From MKSF01 sp037190225 (GTDB taxonomy: Bacteria > Bacteroidota > Bacteroidia > Chitinophagales > Chitinophagaceae): a stretch of 64,000 nucleotides of DNA. This document shows positions 1-9,877 of this stretch, piece by piece (position 1 is the stretch's first letter; every line of letters starts with the position of its first letter). The translations under genes and the position numbers were made by a program. The stretch covers positions 1 to 64,000 of the forward strand of contig JBBCJL010000011.1 of assembly GCA_037190225.1 (NCBI GenBank), in the 5' to 3' direction. The notes below the pieces were generated by a model, which was not told where the DNA came from, did not search any database, and was given only the letters and a program-made list of their open reading frames with translations.

Positions 1-950
<950 letters not shown>

Positions 951-1130
951 AAAAAAAGTTTAATCTGACTATCTTACCTCAAGTAAAATATTCGGATCGT
1001 TTAAATTTAATTATACGCTTACTTACCTTCAGCATCAATCTGAATCAATGCTTACTGCTGTATTCCTATATCTCAAATAACTTCTGTTTCTGCAAAACTT
1101 AAGGCAACAAACCCATCCGTTTCGGGAGTG

Positions 1131-1162
1131 CAAAGGTAAAACTCTTTTTCAAAATTTCCAAA
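1131..1162 (-). promoter_or_regulatory. rrn promoter P1 (proximal)
   Basis: On the minus strand a TTTG -33 box (1159-1162) is separated by 20 bp from a perfect Bacteroidota -7 box TACCTTTG (1131-1138), about 180 bp upstream of the 16S 5' end. The 951-1514 region holds no convincing gene; it is the rrn leader and promoter region, rich in A/T tracts. Confidence 0.6.
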
Positions 1163-1297
1163 TTTATTCGGAAAGTTTTTTAAAGTTTTTTATAGCATCT
1201 CAATATCAACATTACAATCACCCAATCAACGCTTAACCCTAACACATCATTCTTAAGAACCTCCCCCCTCACTATACCAAATAGCCACAAGGGAGCG

Positions 1298-1328
1298 CAA
1301 AGGTAAGACCCATTCCCTTCCAAAACAA
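1298..1328 (-). promoter_or_regulatory. rrn promoter P2 (distal, tandem)
   Basis: This is a second copy of the same arrangement: a minus-strand TTG (1326-1328), a 20-bp spacer, and TACCTTTG (1298-1305). Both -7 boxes are followed by a near-identical start region (GCRCTCCC), which supports a duplicated rRNA promoter about 167 bp apart. Confidence 0.55.
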
Positions 1329-1514
1329 GTTTTAAGCTGAAGTTTTTTAAAAAAAGTATAAACAAGGAAGAAAGAAAAACATAAATAGCTAGTAATCATA
1401 TCCTTAAAGCAAAAAAAGCTACCTTCAAAGTTGGGGTACAGCTGCAAGGCATCGCTCCCGGAGGTCCTGTGCACAGTCACAAGGGCATATCAGCCCCGCC
1501 CCTCAATATCACCC

Positions 1515-2216
1515 TCAGTCAACGGCCCTGATAAAGACACGACCGCCGGGAAAACAAAAACGGTACAGGTCGATAATGTCCTCAGGCTTTAAGGCCACAC
1601 AGCCGTCCGTCCAGCCGATGCCCATATCCAGCATATTCTCACCGCCCCGGAAAACGCCATGTATCCCCACCGAATGCCCGATAGCAGCATTGGAAGGGAT
1701 CTGTTTCCTGGATTTGCGTTCCTCGAATTTCTTATAGGATTCCTGGTTGGGATAGTCTATCAGGATAAATTTCTGCCAGGCAGCGTGGTCTTTCTTGGAA
1801 ACGATCTTGAACCAGCCCTCCGGCGTGCAGCGGTCGCCCATCATCATTTTATCCTTGGTGCGGTCAGGTCCGAAAACCGCACGATACTGCCGGATCCGTT
1901 GACGGCGGTAAATCACAGCCACATAATACTGGGATTTATCTACATATATCAGGATGGAATCCTTATGCATGGTATCTACATTCACAGGCTTCCGCTCCTT
2001 AAGGGAAGGGAAAGGCGGCGTGATGGTAGTACGTATCACCTTAAAGCCATTTTCATGAAATTCGATTTCTCTTACGGTATTGCCATGCTTATCTTTCTTT
2101 TCGCTCAGCACTTTATAATTCGGCGGATCAGCAGGTAATTGCTGCCCCTGCCCCCGCAGCGAACCCGCAATACAGCACAGAAAGATACACCACAGCAGGA
2201 TAGGAAGGTATTTCAT
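1515..2216 (-). CDS. L,D-transpeptidase (YkuD-fold) family protein
   Basis: Predicted exported murein L,D-transpeptidase or related cysteine transpeptidase, 233 aa. The first ~22 residues form a signal peptide (hydrophobic ILLWCIFLCCIAG). The C-terminal half has the YkuD core: GDRCTPEG, a conserved histidine in HSVGIHG, and the catalytic-cysteine motif TDGCVAL near residue 210. The usual SHGC is TDGC here, a variant common in YkuD proteins. It would act on peptidoglycan peptides in the periplasm. It stands alone between the rRNA leader and the Bax-inhibitor gene. Its exact substrate is not evident. Confidence 0.85.
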   Translation of the reverse strand: MKYLPILLWCIFLCCIAGSLRGQGQQLPADPPNYKVLSEKKDKHGNTVREIEFHENGFKVIRTTITPPFPSLKERKPVNVDTMHKDSILIYVDKSQYYVAVIYRRQRIRQYRAVFGPDRTKDKMMMGDRCTPEGWFKIVSKKDHAAWQKFILIDYPNQESYKKFEERKSRKQIPSNAAIGHSVGIHGVFRGGENMLDMGIGWTDGCVALKPEDIIDLYRFCFPGGRVFIRAVD

Positions 2217-2303
2217 TGCTCACTCAAAACTTAAGAAGGTAGCAATATACGATTTTTTTACGTATAATACTACCTTAGTATAACAAAAATAAGTATCCCC
2301 GGC

Positions 2304-3074
2304 CTATCTCCTGTTTCCGAAGATGCGGAGGATGAACATAAAGAGGTTGATAAAGTCCAGGTACAGGGATAAAGCGCCCATAATACCGGCTTTTTTACGC
2401 ATTTCAGCATCGGGAATCATAGCATAGGATTTAACCTTCTGCGTGTCATAGGCGATCAGGCCCACAAATACCGCCACTCCCACATACGATACGATCCAGT
2501 ATAAGGTTTCACTACCCAGGAAGAGGTTGACCAGGGAAGCTATGATAATGCCCACCAATGCCATCATCAGCAACCTGCCGAATTTGGTCAGGTCCGTTTT
2601 CGTAGTGTACCCTGCTATGGCCATGATACCGAAAGTCACCGCCGTAACCGTAAAAGAGGTGGTAATGACCCTGAAGTCATATACAGAGAAAATGAATGAT
2701 AAAACGATCCCGTTAATAACGGAATACGCCAGGAAGGATCCCAGCAGGGTCGCATAATTCATCCGGGTAAACCGGGCTGATATGAATACAACGATACCGA
2801 AGTTCACCAGGATCAGACCCAGGAATAAGAATTTGGAGGTCATCAGCAGCTCCTGTACCTGCGGTACCAGGGCCGCAACCAGCGAAGACACGGCAGTCAG
2901 CAGCAGGCCGACAAACATCCAGCCAAACACTTTGCTTACATACTCGGCGACTTCCCGGGAGCTTATCTGCACCGGGGCATCAAATGTGCCGCCGGGCTGT
3001 CCCCCTATATTATAATTTCCAGAATTCTGACCATTGTTATTGTACTGGTGCGGATTGTTCAGGTTGTAAGACAT
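2304..3074 (-). CDS. Bax inhibitor-1/YccA family membrane protein
   Basis: 256-aa integral membrane protein of the BI-1/YccA (UPF0005) family, with about seven hydrophobic segments after a ~55-residue N/Q/G-rich cytoplasmic tail. The ending (LSLYLDFINLFMFILRIFGNRR) and internal YDTQK are family hallmarks. The frame is open further upstream to 3269, but the ATG at 3074 (MSYNLNNPHQ) is chosen because the upstream extension overlaps queG and is not family-like. In Escherichia coli YccA interacts with FtsH; the role in Bacteroidota is unknown. It lies 68 bp downstream of queG and may share its transcript. Confidence 0.88.
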   Translation of the reverse strand: MSYNLNNPHQYNNNGQNSGNYNIGGQPGGTFDAPVQISSREVAEYVSKVFGWMFVGLLLTAVSSLVAALVPQVQELLMTSKFLFLGLILVNFGIVVFISARFTRMNYATLLGSFLAYSVINGIVLSFIFSVYDFRVITTSFTVTAVTFGIMAIAGYTTKTDLTKFGRLLMMALVGIIIASLVNLFLGSETLYWIVSYVGVAVFVGLIAYDTQKVKSYAMIPDAEMRKKAGIMGALSLYLDFINLFMFILRIFGNRR

Positions 3075-3142
3075 AATAATCGTGAGTTTTTTTATGCCCA
3101 CGAATTTACATAAAATCCGGCAAGATTTAAAATAAGGAACCG

Positions 3143-4105
3143 TTAACGGGACCCGGATTGCACGGAACGGATAAATTTCAGGTTCCTCTGGATACCTTTC
3201 CATTTGGTCCGCTTCACGGGAGAATTCCGGAGAAGGTTCCTGAAGATATCCTCCGTCATCATTTCCCACTCAGCGGAACTGAAGTTAAAGATGGCAGGCA
3301 CCGGTGAAAATTCAGGGGTGTTATGAGGCGTCGAAAACCTGTTCCATGGACATACATCCTGGCAGGCGTCACAACCGAACATCCAGTTATCCATTTTGCC
3401 GCTGAACTCCGGAGGCAGCAATTCATCGCGGAGCTCTATGGTCAGGTAAGAGATACATTTGCTCCCGTCTATAACAGCCGGCGCAACAATGGCACCTGTG
3501 GGGCAGGCATCCAGGCAACGGGTGCAGCTGCCGCAATAATCCTTTGCATAAGGATCATCGTAATCAAATGCCACATCCGTGATGAGGGTGGCTATAAAGA
3601 AAAAGGAACCCGCCTTTTTGTTGATAAGATTACCATTCTTCCCTACCCATCCCAGTCCGCTTTTCCGGGCCCAGGAACGTTCCAGCACCGGAGCGCTGTC
3701 TACAAATCCCCGGCCTGATATATCCCCTATCACTGTTTTCATTTCTTCAAAAAGGCGGTTCAGCTTCTGCCGTATCACCTCGTGATAATCCATACCGTAG
3801 GCATATTTGGATATTTTGGGCCCGTCCGTGACCTGTTGCTGCTCGGGGTAATAGTTCAGCATCAGCGTGACCACGCTTTGCGCCCCGGGAACCAGCAGCG
3901 TCGGGTCCAGCCGCTTATCAAAATGGTTCTCCATATAAGCCATTTTACCATGAAACCCCTTGTTTAGCCAGGCTTCCAGGCGGTAAGCATCCTCCTCCAG
4001 GAAAGCGGCCCTGGAGATACCACAGAAATCGAAGCCCAAAGTCGCGGAAAAGGACTTGAGCCATTCGGTTCTTGCTCTGGTGGTATTCAGTCTGGAGGTA
4101 GCCAT
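3143..4105 (-). CDS. queG: Epoxyqueuosine reductase
   Basis: Cobalamin and 4Fe-4S dependent reductase that converts epoxyqueuosine to queuosine at the tRNA wobble position, 320 aa. Visible features: VDSAP around Asp136 (the proposed catalytic aspartate region), a first cluster set Cys191-x2-Cys194-x2-Cys197-x3-Cys201 (CGSCTRCLDACP), and a second set Cys245-x2-Cys248-x3-Cys252 (CDACQDVCP). The HEAT-like C-terminal extension found in some QueG proteins is absent, giving a short form common in Bacteroidota. The start is supported by a promoter directly upstream. It is cytoplasmic and divergent from recB. Confidence 0.95.
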   Translation of the reverse strand: MATSRLNTTRARTEWLKSFSATLGFDFCGISRAAFLEEDAYRLEAWLNKGFHGKMAYMENHFDKRLDPTLLVPGAQSVVTLMLNYYPEQQQVTDGPKISKYAYGMDYHEVIRQKLNRLFEEMKTVIGDISGRGFVDSAPVLERSWARKSGLGWVGKNGNLINKKAGSFFFIATLITDVAFDYDDPYAKDYCGSCTRCLDACPTGAIVAPAVIDGSKCISYLTIELRDELLPPEFSGKMDNWMFGCDACQDVCPWNRFSTPHNTPEFSPVPAIFNFSSAEWEMMTEDIFRNLLRNSPVKRTKWKGIQRNLKFIRSVQSGSR

Positions 4106-4109
4106 ACTG

Positions 4110-4142
4110 CAAAATTATCAAGTTCCTTTAACTTCGCCCAAA
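4110..4142 (-). promoter_or_regulatory. queG promoter with almost no leader
   Basis: Minus-strand TTTG (4139-4142), a 21-bp spacer, and TAATTTTG (4110-4117), ending only 4 nt before the queG ATG at 4105. Transcription would start at or next to the start codon, so the mRNA is probably leaderless or nearly so. Confidence 0.5.
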
Positions 4143-4234
4143 GTAAATCCATCCCCGGCCGGGAAATCACGCAGCCTGATAAAGAGCGGCATAATTTTCA
4201 ACAGCCCGACCGCCGGAGTCTGTAATTTTTAAAA

Positions 4235-4242
4235 TATATTTG
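4235..4242 (+). promoter_or_regulatory. Candidate -7 box for recB
   Basis: TATATTTG on the plus strand, 28 nt before the recB ATG. No clear -33 TTG at 19-21 bp upstream, so this is a weaker call. Confidence 0.35.
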
Positions 4243-4270
4243 GCCTTATAAACTCAAGTATGCCCGTGGT

Positions 4271-7200
4271 ATGTCAGCAAGCAGCTCCCAACAAGTAACA
4301 GCCTTTAAAGTACTGGAAGTGCCGCTGGACGGCAAAAACCTGATCGAAGCAAGCGCCGGTACAGGCAAGACCTACTCCATAGCCTTGCTGACGATACGGC
4401 TGCTGCTCGAAAAGAAGATACCGGTCACGGAAATGCTGATGGTGACCTTTACCAATGCCGCCGTGGCTGAGCTGGCTGGCAGGATCAGGACCTTTATCAA
4501 TGATACCCGGCAATACCTGGAAGGCTTCTCCATAAACGATCCCTCCATTCAATATATCGCGGACAATGCCGTTGCTATGCACGGTCACGATGCGGTGCTG
4601 CAGCTGGCCAGGGACGCCAACCTGCTGCTGGACGAGATGAATATCCAGACCATTCACAGCTTTTGCCAGCAGACCCTGAATGAATTTGCGCTGGAATCCC
4701 GTCAGGTCTTCGGGGCGGAGCTGATTCCTTCCCAGGCGGATATCATAGAGAATTATTACAATGATTTCTGGCGCAGGCATATAACAACGCTCCCCGTAGC
4801 AACGCTGGACCTTATAGATATTGCGGGATTCCGGGAGCAGTCCCTAGATATCATCCGGCAATCTTTTGAGGGCAAACAATTCATCAATGTGCTGTCCGGC
4901 ACCCGTGTAGAAGAGCTTTATGAGCTCCTGAAGGATCCTGCCGCGCTGGACTCCTATATTACAGCAAGAAAGAACAGCATCCGGTCGCAGTTCTCTGCCT
5001 ATCTTCAGGAACATACCGCCACCGTGAACGCAAGGGCCAAGGCGGACAAGGTACCGCTGCATACCAAATTCACCAAAGCGCTCGAAGAAAGTACCGGCAG
5101 CTTCTGGGATTTCCTCCATACCCGTAAGCCCAGGGAGATCGTGCAGATATTGACCGCCATACTGCCGGAGACCTTACAGCCTTCCATCCAGGCCTATCTG
5201 CATACCGATACCAGCAATTTTGTGCTGCATGTCCTGTACAATTACGCGCTGCAATACGTCACCGACAAGGTCAGGGCATTCCAGAAAAGAGCCAATTACC
5301 TGACCTATAACGACCTGATACACCAGCTTTACATCGCTGTATGCGAAAACAGGAACCAGCAGCTGATCCTTGCCCTGCAGCGTAAATACAAAGCGGTATT
5401 CGTGGATGAGTTCCAGGATACGGATAAGGAGCAGTTCGATATCTTTAAAACGGCCTTTGCGCAACAGACCGCCATCTTCCTTATAGGTGATCCCAAACAG
5501 TCCATCTATGCCTTCCGGAAAGCTGACGTGTTCACATATTTCAAAGCCCGCCATTTTGCAGACAGGTATTATACGATGGCTACCAATTACCGCTCCGCCG
5601 AAAATTTCATTGAAAGCATGAATGCTTTCTTTTTGCCGTTCCCGGAGTTTGATACGTTCAGCTTTGCCCATGAAAAGGACGAGATACGCTATTTCCCGGT
5701 ACAATCACCGGTCCCCAATAACAAAGGCCGCTTCCTGCACAGAGATGCGCCGCAACCCGGTATCATGATAGCGGCCCCGCAGCCGGCAGGCGATATACCG
5801 GACGCCGTAGCTTCGGATATCCTGCACCTGGTGAATAACAAGGATTATTGTATTGAAAAGCACGGTGAACGGCGGCCTGTGCGGTATAGCGACATCGGCA
5901 TACTGGTCCGTAAAAAGGAAGAGGCCCGCAATATCAGGGCCGCGCTCCGGCAACGGAATATTCCCGCGATCGTACAGAACGAATCCCGGCTGTTCGATGC
6001 CCCGGTAGTAGGGCATATCTGTGCCCTCCTGGAGGCGATACTTCACCAGGAAATGTACCGGATAAGGACGGTAGCCGCCTCACCGCTTATGCAGTACACT
6101 TTTTCCGAAATGATGCAGCTGGATGAGCTGGCGCTGCTCCAGGTATTCCAGGAGCTGCTGCAGCTATGGAAGCATTCCGGCATCAGCGCCTGCCTGCTGC
6201 ATGCCACTGATGTGCTGGGCATAAAGCATAACCTGCTGTACCGGCATCCTGAAATGTCCGGCGATTATGCCATTATCACCCAGCTCACCGAAGTGCTGCA
6301 CAACCTTTCCTATTACAGGCAACTGAATCCTGAAGAGATCATATTGTGGCTGAAGAACGGCATAGCGGGGAATATCCCGGAGGAAGACACGTTCATACTG
6401 AGGCTGGAAAGCGATGAGGCAGCCGTCCAGATCGTGACGATACACAGCTCGAAGGGACTGGAATACAACATCGTATTCGCGCCTTACCTGGGCATGAGCG
6501 ACCAGTATATGCCCATGCTGCCCACCCAGACCTACAGGGGACCGGACAGCCGCTATTATCTTAATGCCACCAGGTTCCTTACGGAACATGAAAAGGAGCT
6601 TGTAGAAACCCAGATCAGGCAGGAAAACCGCAGGATGCTGTACGTGGCGGTCACCCGGGCAGTATATCACTGCTATATGTATGTACGGGAAACCAGCCGG
6701 TCCTCAGCTCTGACACCCTTCCTCGCGGCGCTGGAGGAGCATCCCTCACCGCATATCCGCCACGGAGATCCGCTCCTGGTAGCGGCAAACCCGTTCAACG
6801 GCCATCAGGCCATGCAGGTCACCACGCCGGTACAGGCACAGCGCTTCCCTCCTTCCGTCAATTTGAAGGATGATAGCTGGTCGCTGCTCAGCTATTCCAA
6901 AATAGCCGGACATGGAGAAGGATTAAGGTATGAACGTAGCTATGACCACGAGAACGCTTACGCGACCTTTATCTTTCAACTGCTGAAAAGCGGAGCGGAT
7001 ACGGGCAGCTTTTTACACCTGGTGCTGGAGAAGATAGATTTCACCCATCCCCTATCCTGGGAGAGTAAGATAGAGCGGCTGGTGTATGATTACTATACAC
7101 GTCCCCCTGCGGACCTCGTTCCGATGCTGGTATCAATGGGAGAGCATATTGTTCACGCTATCATCAATACAGGCAACGTTTCCTTTTCCCTGGCCGGGAT

Positions 7201-7684
7201 AGACGCCACATCCCGGATCAACGAGCTGGAATTCTTCTTCCCCCTGCAGGATGCTGCTCTACCGGAGCTGGAAACAGCATTATCCCGGCATTACGAGATA
7301 CACATCAGGGACCTGGGCAGCGGCGCCCTGGAGGGTATGATGAACGGCTTTATAGATATGGTCTTCCGGCATGAAGAGCGGTATTATATCCTGGACTGGA
7401 AATCGAACTACCTGGGTTATCTACCGGAGCATTACAACAGGGAAAACCTTATGGCAGCGATGAATGTCAATAATTACCACCTGCAATACCTGCTGTACAC
7501 GCTCGCGTTACATAAATATTTAAAGACACGCCTGAGCGGCTATTCCTATGAAGCACATTTCGGGGGCGTTATCTATGTCTTCCTGAGAGGTGTGCGCAAA
7601 GCATCTGATAACGGCATCTTCACGCACCGGCCTGATCTCAGCGTGATCGAGCAGCTGGCCCGCTTGCTGAACACCTCAGTCTGA
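4271..7684 (+). CDS. recB: RecB-like UvrD/Rep helicase-nuclease (exodeoxyribonuclease V beta subunit)
   Basis: 1137 aa, close to the ~1180 of E. coli RecB. Order of parts: Walker A ASAGTGKT at about 27-34, motif Ia (VTFTNAAVAEL), Walker B VDEFQDTD near 377, GDPKQSIYAFR (motif III region), TNYRS, VTIHSSKGLEY (motif V) near 725, and MLYVAVTRA (motif VI). The C-terminal PD-(D/E)xK nuclease has GFIDMVF near 1027 and LDWKSNYLG near 1041. It would unwind and degrade DNA ends to load RecA for double-strand-break repair. The partner subunits RecC and RecD are not in the window. The start at 4271 gives a normal RecB N terminus; an ATG at 4260 is out of frame. Confidence 0.92.
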   Translation: MSASSSQQVTAFKVLEVPLDGKNLIEASAGTGKTYSIALLTIRLLLEKKIPVTEMLMVTFTNAAVAELAGRIRTFINDTRQYLEGFSINDPSIQYIADNAVAMHGHDAVLQLARDANLLLDEMNIQTIHSFCQQTLNEFALESRQVFGAELIPSQADIIENYYNDFWRRHITTLPVATLDLIDIAGFREQSLDIIRQSFEGKQFINVLSGTRVEELYELLKDPAALDSYITARKNSIRSQFSAYLQEHTATVNARAKADKVPLHTKFTKALEESTGSFWDFLHTRKPREIVQILTAILPETLQPSIQAYLHTDTSNFVLHVLYNYALQYVTDKVRAFQKRANYLTYNDLIHQLYIAVCENRNQQLILALQRKYKAVFVDEFQDTDKEQFDIFKTAFAQQTAIFLIGDPKQSIYAFRKADVFTYFKARHFADRYYTMATNYRSAENFIESMNAFFLPFPEFDTFSFAHEKDEIRYFPVQSPVPNNKGRFLHRDAPQPGIMIAAPQPAGDIPDAVASDILHLVNNKDYCIEKHGERRPVRYSDIGILVRKKEEARNIRAALRQRNIPAIVQNESRLFDAPVVGHICALLEAILHQEMYRIRTVAASPLMQYTFSEMMQLDELALLQVFQELLQLWKHSGISACLLHATDVLGIKHNLLYRHPEMSGDYAIITQLTEVLHNLSYYRQLNPEEIILWLKNGIAGNIPEEDTFILRLESDEAAVQIVTIHSSKGLEYNIVFAPYLGMSDQYMPMLPTQTYRGPDSRYYLNATRFLTEHEKELVETQIRQENRRMLYVAVTRAVYHCYMYVRETSRSSALTPFLAALEEHPSPHIRHGDPLLVAANPFNGHQAMQVTTPVQAQRFPPSVNLKDDSWSLLSYSKIAGHGEGLRYERSYDHENAYATFIFQLLKSGADTGSFLHLVLEKIDFTHPLSWESKIERLVYDYYTRPPADLVPMLVSMGEHIVHAIINTGNVSFSLAGIDATSRINELEFFFPLQDAALPELETALSRHYEIHIRDLGSGALEGMMNGFIDMVFRHEERYYILDWKSNYLGYLPEHYNRENLMAAMNVNNYHLQYLLYTLALHKYLKTRLSGYSYEAHFGGVIYVFLRGVRKASDNGIFTHRPDLSVIEQLARLLNTSV

Positions 7685-7722
7685 GCATAGCACAACCTTC
7701 ACTATTAAGAGCTTACTATGCT

Positions 7723-7756
7723 AATAGCGGAAGCCGTTGTTCAGGCCTCCGCTATT
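7723..7756. terminator. Inverted repeat between convergent recB and ketoacyl synthase genes
   Basis: AATAGCGGA-AGCC pairs with GGCC-TCCGCTATT around an 8-nt loop. It lies between two convergent genes as a bidirectional terminator would, but has no clear T tract. Confidence 0.35.
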
Positions 7757-7784
7757 GATTATTTCCTGACTGCCGTTTAACAGG

Positions 7785-9005
7785 CTACCGGTGATATTTT
7801 TTGATGATAATGGAAGAGTTGGTGCCGCCGAAGCCGAACGAGTTGGAGAGGAAACAGTCAAACTCGCTATACCGTGTCTCTTTAAGGATATTGATACGGG
7901 CAGAATGCTCATCAGGGTTTTCAAAGTTGATATTCGGTGCCATAAAGCCATTGTGCATCATCAGCAGGGAGTAGACGATCTCACTGGCCCCGGCCATCCA
8001 GCATTCGTGGCCTGTCATGGATTTGGTGGAGCTTACGGGAACATCACTTCCGAAGACATTATAAATAGCATCGGCCTCCGCCCCGTCACCGGCAGGCGTG
8101 GAAGTGGCATGCGCATTGATGTATTGAATGTCGCCCGGCTGCAGGCCGGCATCTTTCAGGGCCTTATTGATAGATACGATCTGTCCGCCGGCGCTTGGGT
8201 TGGAGATATGCTCCCCGTTGGAGGAAAAGCCATAGCCCACGACTTCACCTAAGATAGTGGCGCCTCTCTGCAGCGCGCTTTCCAGGCTTTCCAATATGAT
8301 CGTGGCTGCTCCTCCGCCCGGAACCAGCCCGTCCCGGTCCCGGTCGAACGGGCGGGAAGCCTTTTCCGGCTCCTGTTCCCTCGTTGAGAACGTTCCCAAC
8401 GCGTCAAAGTTGATCATGGAAAGATCGTTCACTTCCTGCGCGCCGCCGCAGATCACCCGGTCCTGCAGGCCGTTCTTGATGAACATATAGCCCAGTCCCA
8501 GGGAGTGAGAGCCGCTGGCACATGCCGCGCTTATGGTAAAGTTGACACCTTTGAGCTTAAAGATAGTGGCCAGGTTCATGGTCACCGTGGAGTTCAGCAC
8601 CTGGAATACGGAGCCCGATCCCAGCAGCATGGTGTCCTTTTTGGCCCTTACCAGGTCCATCCCTTCAATGGTAGGCAGCGCGGAGCTGTCATTGCCGAAT
8701 ATGATACCGGTCTCATTGTCCCTGTAATATTCCGGCGTCACTCCCGCCTGCCGGATAGCCTCCATCGTGCTGACATAGGCATATTCCGCCTGTTCCGGCA
8801 TCATGATACGGGAACGCCTGTCCAGCAGCTTTTTCAGGTCCGGCCTGTCCACGTAGCCCGTCAGTCCCGACTGGTAGCCCAGGGCTTTACGCTCCGGGCG
8901 CAGGCGGATGCCCGAAATGCCGTTCTTTAGAGAGTGAGTAACTTCTTCCTTATTTTTTCCCAGCGAGGAATAGATCCCTGTGCCGGTAATAACTACTCTG
9001 TTCAT
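7785..9005 (-). CDS. Beta-ketoacyl-ACP synthase (KAS I/II-like)
   Basis: 406-aa condensing enzyme of the thiolase fold, expected to extend acyl-ACP chains with malonyl-ACP. The Cys-His-His triad is intact: Cys162 in AACASGSH, His299 in NAHATSTPAGD, and His333 with Lys328 in TKSMTGH. The N terminus (VVITGTGIYSSLG) and the LLDRRSRIM stretch resemble FabB more than FabF. Its ATG overlaps the vanZ stop by 4 nt (ATGA), so the two are probably translationally coupled. With no ACP, ketoreductase or dehydratase nearby, it may serve a specialised lipid rather than bulk fatty acid synthesis. That is inference. Confidence 0.88.
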   Translation of the reverse strand: MNRVVITGTGIYSSLGKNKEEVTHSLKNGISGIRLRPERKALGYQSGLTGYVDRPDLKKLLDRRSRIMMPEQAEYAYVSTMEAIRQAGVTPEYYRDNETGIIFGNDSSALPTIEGMDLVRAKKDTMLLGSGSVFQVLNSTVTMNLATIFKLKGVNFTISAACASGSHSLGLGYMFIKNGLQDRVICGGAQEVNDLSMINFDALGTFSTREQEPEKASRPFDRDRDGLVPGGGAATIILESLESALQRGATILGEVVGYGFSSNGEHISNPSAGGQIVSINKALKDAGLQPGDIQYINAHATSTPAGDGAEADAIYNVFGSDVPVSSTKSMTGHECWMAGASEIVYSLLMMHNGFMAPNINFENPDEHSARINILKETRYSEFDCFLSNSFGFGGTNSSIIIKKYHR

Positions 9006-9406
9006 GATATGCTCCTTTGCTTGAAAATACGGTTACTGATATGAAAGCAGATCACACCCAGCATACCGCCGATCGTATCCGCCAACACATCATTGATCTC
9101 ATAGCTCCTGTTCACCACCCAGCCGCTGCCCTGGATACATTCCACCAGATAGCCCACGCCCGCAGATAGCAGCACCAGCAGCACGCCGTTGACCACCGTA
9201 ACGCGGGAAAAGGTAAAATACCACAGGTAGGCAAATCCCGCGAAGATGATAAAATGCACCCATTTGTCCGCCAGCGGAATATTTACCTCGGGCAATGCGG
9301 AGCCCGGTATAAAACAGGCCAGCAAAATAAAGGCAGTCCAGATACTTGCTATCAGGACTGCCTTTGATGTATGAGATTGAAAATATCTGAATATCGCTCC
9401 AATCAC
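9002..9406 (-). CDS. VanZ-like family membrane protein
   Basis: 134-aa small membrane protein with four hydrophobic segments. It has the VanZ-family pattern: ADKWVHFIIFAGFAYLW in the middle and VECIQGSG...NRSYEINDVLADTIGG towards the end. The family name comes from a teicoplanin-resistance accessory protein, but its biochemical role is unknown. It sits 17 bp after gcvH and overlaps the ketoacyl synthase start by 4 nt. A gcvH-vanZ pair recurs in Bacteroidota as far as I recall, so resistance should not be inferred from the name. Confidence 0.85.
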   Translation of the reverse strand: MIGAIFRYFQSHTSKAVLIASIWTAFILLACFIPGSALPEVNIPLADKWVHFIIFAGFAYLWYFTFSRVTVVNGVLLVLLSAGVGYLVECIQGSGWVVNRSYEINDVLADTIGGMLGVICFHISNRIFKQRSIS

Positions 9407-9423
9407 GCTGCAGTGGATTTTGA

Positions 9424-9801
9424 TTAACCTACCAGCTCCGCATACGCTGCCGCGTCTAATAATTCGTTTACATCTGAAGGATCAGATACTTTGATCTTCA
9501 CCATCCAGCCGGCACCGTAAGGGTCGCTGTTCACGCTTTCCGGGGCAGCAGCAAGATTCTCATTCACTTCCAGGACCGTACCGTTAACCGGCAGATACAG
9601 GTCAGACACGGTTTTTACTGCCTCTATAGAGCCGAACACCTCGTTTGCGCCCAATTCCTGGCCTACAGTATCAATATCAACGAATACGATGTCACCCAGC
9701 TCTCTTTGGGCAAATTCTGTAATACCTACGGTTGCAACATCCCCGTCTAACGAAATCCATTCGTGGTCTTTCGTGTATTTTAAATTTTCTGGAAAGTTCA
9801 T
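9424..9801 (-). CDS. gcvH: Glycine cleavage system H protein
   Basis: 125-aa lipoyl-carrier protein that shuttles the aminomethyl group between the P, T and L proteins of glycine cleavage, and in some bacteria acts as the lipoate relay. The lipoylated lysine is Lys63 in GSIEAVKTVSDLY, within the expected VGITEFAQ...LGDIVFVD fold. The ATG at 9801 (MNFPENLKYTKDHEW) is chosen over 9873 because it matches the family N terminus. gcvP and gcvT are not nearby. LipA, which makes the cofactor, is encoded at 28.7 kb. Confidence 0.95.
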   Translation of the reverse strand: MNFPENLKYTKDHEWISLDGDVATVGITEFAQRELGDIVFVDIDTVGQELGANEVFGSIEAVKTVSDLYLPVNGTVLEVNENLAAAPESVNSDPYGAGWMVKIKVSDPSDVNELLDAAAYAELVG

Positions 9802-9877
9802 AATTAAATCTGGATTAAAAAAGTAAGGCGAAATTAATAATTTACTTGTAAGAACAAAAGTATTTTCAGACAATATT

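Noticed and set aside
1659..2138. 159-codon frame antisense to the L,D-transpeptidase gene
   Set aside because: It is the shadow of a gene with clear motifs and a signal peptide; long antisense frames are common at this GC content.
9002..9406. Glycopeptide resistance by VanZ homology
   Set aside because: Only the membrane family is shared; no vanA/H/X or regulatory genes are present and the gene is coupled to gcvH and a ketoacyl synthase.
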